Assembly: GCF_030867145.1 (NCBI RefSeq)
Contig: NC_134436.1
Location: 3,348,001-3,412,000 of the forward strand
DNA from: Opisthocomus hoazin
Lineage: Eukaryota; Chordata; Aves; Opisthocomiformes; Opisthocomidae
Length of the DNA: 64,000 nucleotides
Reading direction: 5' to 3'
Part shown: one piece after another, positions 57,801-64,000 of the stretch
How the letters are laid out: the number at the start of each line of letters is the position of its first letter
Numbering within the stretch: the first letter of the stretch is position 1
The notes under the pieces: model-generated
The model's database searches: none
What the model was told of the DNA's origin: nothing
What the model saw: only the letters and a program-made list of their open reading frames with translations
Position numbers and translations under genes: made by a program

Positions 57801-60800
57801 GAGGATATTGACTTCTAGCTTGAGGCAATGAACGCTTCTCAAGGTGCCTCTAACTGAGCTGGGAGATTGCAGGACACTTGACATGGAGATGTCTAGATGA
57901 TGTAGCACAAGTAACTATTACCCCTGACTAGCATGGGAGGGCTGTGGTGAAATCCTTTAACTAGGAAATCCTTCAAACTAGAAGTCTTTTTTTTATGAAT
58001 TGATGCTCTTGTTTCTCATTCAATGCAGTGGACATCAGGCTGGCATGAAATGGTGGTGCAGCTCTGTGGAATTAGCACAGACACTAGCTACTCTGCTGGT
58101 GTTAGAGGATACGAAAGGCTGCTTTATTGTATGTGGAATGAGTAGAGATAAACTTCTACTGAAGGGCTGAACAAAACACTTATTTTTTTGCTGTCTGCAT
58201 AGTTTTCTCTGAAAACCTGCTGATGTTTGGCTGGGCCAGGCCAGGATACACTGTAAGAGCATATCCAGGCCAGTATCCTAGATGCAGTGGTGATTCCAGG
58301 GGATCTAGTAGTTTGCATCTTGGATACAGTGGAGAGTGACATAGTGATGGGGAGTCTTGTGCTGCCAGGATGCTACTACATGCAGTTCTTGTGTGCCAGT
58401 AACTTGATTTGGAAGTCCAGTCTCCATTACCACAGCAAAAGACACACAGGAGAAGGAGCTGACTGTCCCAAGGGAGTTAATCTTCCTGCCTCTACCTTCC
58501 TTTTGCCAGAAGGCTTTCCCTGCCTTGCAGTTCTTCTGCAGACCTTGTCTGCTTGCCGTGAGTTTCCTCTTATTTCATGATCACTCAATAGCATTCTCCT
58601 TTCTAGTACACCCAGTGAGCTTTAAAGTATGCCCATTTTGCTTGCTATTATGACTCAATCCAATAGATTTCTCTCTTATTCCATTAGAGCATTTTCCTCT
58701 TTGCCCTTTTTCTTTTCCTTGATTGAAAGCTTCTGAACTCTTCCTGTAGTTTTTGGTCCTTCACTTGCTTCATATCTGTGTTGCATCTTGTTCGCTGTGG
58801 AGGTGCTAAGTACTAGGAAATCTGGTCCTCTAGATCCATAGAACATGGGCTAGTGAATCTGACCTTGATCTAACTCTGGCATAAAGAGAATTTCTGCCAT
58901 TTTGTTACTTGCTCTTCCATTAAGAGATCCAGTTACTTTCAGTGCCACTTTGGCTGCATGCAGTCACTAACTTCCTGGGTATGAGATCATTTAACTATGA
59001 CAATGAATGTGTAAAACAGGGCTGGTATTTTCATGCTGGAGTAAGCAATGAATATTTTATTGGCTCTTAAGACTGTTGGGTAGGAGATGTAAAGCACTGT
59101 TCTACCACAAGCCATAGAAATGTGTAGAAATAACCGCCTAGGGCCAGAGAGAAGGATGTAGTTGCAGAGGAAACTATATCTGAAGAAAGGAGACCATTGC
59201 CCTGTAATGCCCAGGCTGGGGCAGTAATAGAACAGGCACTTGCCAGTGCATCTGCAGCTGTCCTCACTGCGCGCTTCAGAGCAGATGCTCTTTGCAGTAC
59301 TTCTTGAGCTTGAGGGGGTTAATGTGATAATGTCAGCTACCCTAAAGCAGTATGCACAATAATACAGTAAGCTCTTCTCTTCACATATACAATCATAGAC
59401 TTGAGATCACGGCACCTTCCCTTCAGTCAGACATAGCGATTGCTGGTACCCGTCACAGGTTATAAACTAATTTTGGCAGTTGGCCATAAAACTGCTCCTT
59501 TCAGTGAGACACAGAGGCGTCTGGTGTCAGCCTGACACAAACCATTTGACCAGAGAAAGGCCTCTTTCCTGGTGGGATTGCAGGAGGGCTGATGCTGTAG
59601 CAAAGATAGAAGTGTAGAGAGGGGGGCACGTATCCTTGCACTAGTAAATATTAAATGCCTGTTATCAGGACTGGCATTTGCTTTGTGGCCCCAGCTTTTT
59701 AGCCTGCTTTCGTGGTTATCCACCGAAGGCAACAGGTTTATCAGCAAGTTCAAGCATGTTTGGACTGCAAGGTCTCTCCTGGTGTCTGGCACGTGAAATT
59801 ACCCTAATCTGCCTTTAATATCCCACTCTGTACTCTGGGTGCCACGACATACAATCTCTGCCCTGCACCTCTGGTTTGGGTTACTAGCTTCTCACAAAAG
59901 ACTTTAATCCTGTCTCCATCTCTGTAAACACTGCAGCGTACTTCTTTTTCCCCCATCAATGCAAAAGCTTGGCAGGGTGCCAGAGCCTGTGTGCTTGCAT
60001 GGTAGCAGAGTCTGCAGCTGCTTTTCTGGGGAGCAGGGCGGGTTGTGCTTCTGTGGTGAGCGGCAGTCCAGAAGTGAGCATGATGGTTGTTCATCACTGT
60101 GCTGCCCAGACCGCTGTTCTGTGCTGGTGGCAGAGGCATGTGGAGCCGTGTCCTTTCAGTCTGAAGGCTCTGTATGCCTTCAATGCCTCTTTTGCCAGGA
60201 GGGTGCTGCAGCCCGGGGATGGGTCACCAGGGAGGTGGGGTATCTCCATCATTGGAGATTCCTGGGTAATGGGTGCTGGAGGTGCAAAAAAACCACTGCA
60301 ATGGTGAGGAATCTGAAAATAAATGAGCAGTTGTTGTAACAACCTTCTCACAAATGGACTCTCTTGGTCCCCAAATCACCATGCGTTTGTTGATAATGGT
60401 AGCAGTTTTGACAGGATAGAAAATGGACGATCAACCTCCTTCTGATCTCTTGGCTTTCAAAAGATGAGTGTGCACTCTGGTCAGATCATTTAACTATGTG
60501 ATCCCAGTGAGTTCAGTTTCACTTCCAATATCCAAACGAGGGATTAAGAACAGGGTGGTAACTGCTGCTGGTCCACCTCATTTCAGCAGCTTAATAAAGG
60601 AAACCACGGGAAAAAGATCATATCTTTGAAAAGGTTTTGGGTTTTTTCCTGGTTCGCTGGCACAGGAAGACAAAACAAACCAGTCTGGAAAGAGGCAATG
60701 TGCCTTATTGAAATGCAAAATAAATCACAGAACCCCACCAAAGCTTACAGGTGGCTAGTGAAGCTTCCTGTCTGAATGCGACTGTGCTTGTCTGTAGTAG

Positions 60801-63800
60801 AGCACCTGGAAAATATGTTCATTGTTTTAGCTTCTTCCCTCTGTTAGGGAAGATGGTATTTTTATTTCTCTCCATCTCAGTGTGAAGCTTTAGGAACGCT
60901 TGGAAGAGCTCTCCCTCTGCTGCTAATTCCATAGTGGTCGTTTCCATCTCAGCCCAGAGCTGCTGGACTTGCCCTGTTGAGAGGATCACTGGCTCCTAGG
61001 ACACTTCATCAGAAGAAAATGCTTCCAGGTAGGGTCAGTAGCCCACTGGGAACAGACTGAGACAGTTAAGGAAGGATGCTGTGCTCTGCCAGAAGAATTT
61101 AGTTTGGATAATTACAGCAGGTCATTAGAGAACAATAGGAGTGGAAAGTACAGATTAAGCCACTGCTATTTCTACTGTATGTATGTTATGCAAGGAAGGA
61201 ATACAACAGTGTCATAAGGACTCAAGTAGAAAAGACATTTCAGACTGTCTGTGAGTGGCAGAAAATTTGGACCAAAATGCTGAGAGATCCAGACCGAGTC
61301 TGAGCCCAACAAATGGTTATTTTGAAGCTGGTGAGGTGGGTAGGGAAGTCTTTCTTTTCCCCAAAGGCTGACAATCTTTACCATTGCTATTTATTCCAGG
61401 AGGCAAACTTGAGTTGTATTAAGCATTACAGATATGGTTTCTTGGTTGTTTAGCTAGACATCCATTCCCGGTCTGGTAGATCAGAGTGAGGTGTCTACAA
61501 GCTGGCTGTCACTGTGCTCTGGGTATTTCATGTAGTGCCCTCCTGTGGACTTCTCCACCACAACATGTTTTGGGATCTTCAGAAACTCCTATGGCATTAC
61601 AGTAAGGGGAATCTGTACTCCTGAGAGCTGGATAAATGATTTCTACAATGCATTATCTCAGTTTGGGATCTTTTACTCAGACCAAAGAAGGTATTGCTTC
61701 CCATACAAATGAAGACCTTGGCCTGTCTGTTATTCCAAGGCAAATCATGCATCAGCTGTGAAGAGGGAATGTCTGTTGATTTGGAGTCCAGTACAGCAGG
61801 ACGAACTGAGGCTCAGTTTCCCAGGAAGAGGAAGCACAGGGAAAACTAGCACTAGCTTCCTGGGGCCAAATTCAATGCCAGTGAGAGTGTGACAGGAGAA
61901 AGGACACAGATTCATCCCCATTGACTTTTCGGACCATTTGGTCCTGAGGTTTTTAGCTATTTTCAATTAGCCTATGAGCACAAAAATTTGGTATCATGAT
62001 AAAGGAACTGCCGCCTCATGCAAAGTTATTTAAGCATATCTCATGATATATTTTTATGCGTCGGTAACTATCACTCATATCCAGATTGCCCTACTTATGC
62101 TTTCCTCTTGTGTTGTTACTTGTTCATACGGGAGTGTTTTCCCTCAGGGGGTGTCATCAAATACATTATAAAAGTAGAAGACACTGAAGCGTGTCATATA
62201 GAACCTTTTGCATTTTTATTTTTAATAACTGGCTTGTATGCAATTGGCATACAATACTTTCTCCTCAGAAGTTTCCTAGCGGAAGATATCTAGTGGATTT
62301 GAACAGGCTCTGAGTCCCACTGTGCCAGGTAGAAATTTCACCAGGGGAGTTCACACCAGCATTGCAGGCAAGGCTGAGCAAGCAAATTAAGGAGGGCAAG
62401 CAAAGGAATGTTGTAGTTTTCAGACGACTGTAAGAAAAGCATTGAACTGAATTCAGCTCCAGAGCGGATTGGACAGGTCCTAGCATATTGGTCATGATGT
62501 AGTAAAAGGCTGCTTACTAGCCTGCTTTCTTAGCAGTTCTAATGATTTCTTTCTGCTTTGTCAAAAATTGTTAAGTCCAGACAGCCCCCTTCTGCACATA
62601 CCTGGCTGTCTAGCAAGTGCATACGTACAGGTGCCTAGCTGTGAGAAATGTTATCCCAAGTGGGTAAAAAATGCAGGCATTAGAAGAAATGCTGCTACTG
62701 AGCCTGGAACCAAAAAGAAGAAGACACCATGGAGGCGGAGAATCTCTACTCTGGGGACTTCAGATATTCCTAGGTCCTATAAGATGGAGGAGACACTGTT
62801 GCCTGTCCTGCAGGCCCCATGAAACTCTCTGGAAACAGACATGGTTTGCGGAGAGATGCTGTAATTCTGTAGGTTTCGGCTCTGTCAGGATGTGTATCTG
62901 GCCACCATTTCCTCAGTCCATCAGCTTTGTTTAGGAAGGGTAATGGAGATTGTGCACACTCTGCAGAGGCCAGACAGACACCGGGTCAGTACTGAGGCAA
63001 GAACGCAGCTGTGAGCTGCCCCACGGAGTGGCGGAGTGGACCATCTCATTTGGTTTCAGTTCTGGGCTGATAGATTTCCACTGACCACGCTAATATCTCT
63101 GTTGTCCCAGCTGTGAACCCAATCCAACATCAAAATGGCATTCGGTCTTCCTTTCCCCACCCTGTGCCTGCAGGTCTGTCTCATTGGTACCTCTTCCAGC
63201 TGGCTGCACGAGGTTGCAATGGGTTACACTAGCAGCTGAGATTGATACTAAAAAAATGCTCTGTAGGGCTGGGCACAAGTCCCTCCTTCTCTAGCTCTGT
63301 TGACTTTGGTGTGTTGTGTCGGTGGCAGGTGTGGGAAGAACATTACCTAGAAATTTGTCCTGAAAGAAACTGTTCATGAGTGTAGGGGCCAGTGGACCCT
63401 CACTTGCTTCAGGAAGGTCTGATTTGTGACAAACATTGCAACAGGCCTTCAAGAAAGTTTCCCCATCAAGTAGAGAGTTGTTCAGGGCTTTACTGGACAG
63501 CAGTGTCCCTGTTAACAGCTGCAGCAGCTTTTGTCTCTCTACTCACTCTTGTTCCTCTCCAGGATACTCCAAAGCTTCTGTGCTGTGTCTCTAACTCTTC
63601 CTTCATCTGCTCTTTCCTGACTGTAGCTTGTTCTTCTGTCTCTAACATACCCTTTTCTCTGGCATTAGGTAGCTGCTTTTTGGAGGAAAATCATCACCCA
63701 CAAGGCCTGTGGGCATTTCTGCAGAGACATTGCATCCTTTGGAGATTTGTGGAGGCATCATTTCTTTCCCTTATGGAACATCCTGGCAACATACTCCAGG

Positions 63801-64000
63801 CAGCCACACTTATTCCACTGAGTAGTAGGGTTAGAGGTTCCCTGGGCACTCAAGAGCCTTTGGGCCTGGCTCTCTACCTCCGCAGCTGCTCACATTGCAG
63901 ACCTTTCTGACTGCCACAATCTCTGCATGTCTGTTGGTCTGCTTAAGTGGAGTTGAAATCAGATAGGAGATTCAGAAGTTTCTAGGAGGAGAAATACAGA
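57801..64000. other. Intronic, nothing recognised
   Basis: AT-richer than the first part of the intron. Open frames up to 172 codons (63,392-63,910, +) lack domains and start context. No repeat array, LTR or CR1 copy recognised. Confidence 0.4.

Larger units (their letters stand above)
14494..64000 (+). other. NRG2: NRG2 intron 1 (5' part)
   Basis: No sequence encoding the Ig-like domain that follows in NRG2 was found in any frame, and no other gene was recognised. The known first intron of vertebrate NRG2 is very long, so the rest of the window fits intron 1. It contains the CR1, LTR and minisatellite features listed separately. Nested or antisense transcripts cannot be excluded from sequence. 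Confidence 0.8.

Noticed and set aside
62018..62293. 91-codon frame with hydrophobic stretches
   Set aside because: AT-rich DNA gives Phe/Leu/Ile-rich chance peptides; no homologous family recognised and no splice context.
63392..63910. 172-codon open frame on the + strand
   Set aside because: No recognisable domain, the apparent hydrophobic segments come from pyrimidine-rich DNA, and there is no promoter or splice support.

Overview
The window looks like nuclear DNA from a bird. It carries many chicken-repeat-1 (CR1) LINE fragments, including one with a long, recognisable reverse-transcriptase region, and two LTR copies of a kind common in bird genomes. The one gene I recognise has intron/exon structure. 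Almost all the remaining open reading frames read as chance frames in non-coding DNA, often GC-rich. The species cannot be named from the sequence.

The only confidently identified gene is neuregulin 2 (NRG2) on the + strand. Its first coding exon is at 14,064-14,493, inside a strong CpG island (about 13,600-15,260), and ends in a consensus splice donor. I found no exon encoding the Ig-like domain, the EGF-like domain or the transmembrane part. Everything from 14,494 to the end is therefore best read as part of the very long first intron. The first ~13.6 kb is the 5' flank.

Layout. 1-13,600: upstream flank, with a well-preserved 5'-truncated CR1 (1,632-3,640, minus), a probable older CR1 tail (1,378-1,535), a weak candidate terminal coding exon on the minus strand (7,254-7,446) and a degraded CR1 tail (11,330-11,681). 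13,600-15,260: CpG-island promoter and NRG2 exon 1, with three long poly-G runs just upstream. 15,260-64,000: intron 1, mostly unremarkable. It holds two CR1 copies close together (28,190-29,420 and 29,826-30,106), a small CR1 tail (41,806-41,885), a roughly 1-kb minisatellite built from 29-bp and 36-bp units (48,305-49,305), a second minisatellite of about 20-bp units (50,100-50,238), two diverged LTRs head to tail 5 bp apart (51,461-52,710), a CR1 lacking its reverse-transcriptase segment (54,840-55,612), and next to it an old antisense LINE relic recognisable only by translation (about 55,880-56,300).

No operon-like, CRISPR, phage, tRNA or rRNA feature was seen. The most useful observations are the two-class minisatellite, the open frame upstream of the NRG2 start next to poly-G runs, the tandem LTR pair and the unassigned minus-strand candidate exon. 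I did not find a convincing new biological system.
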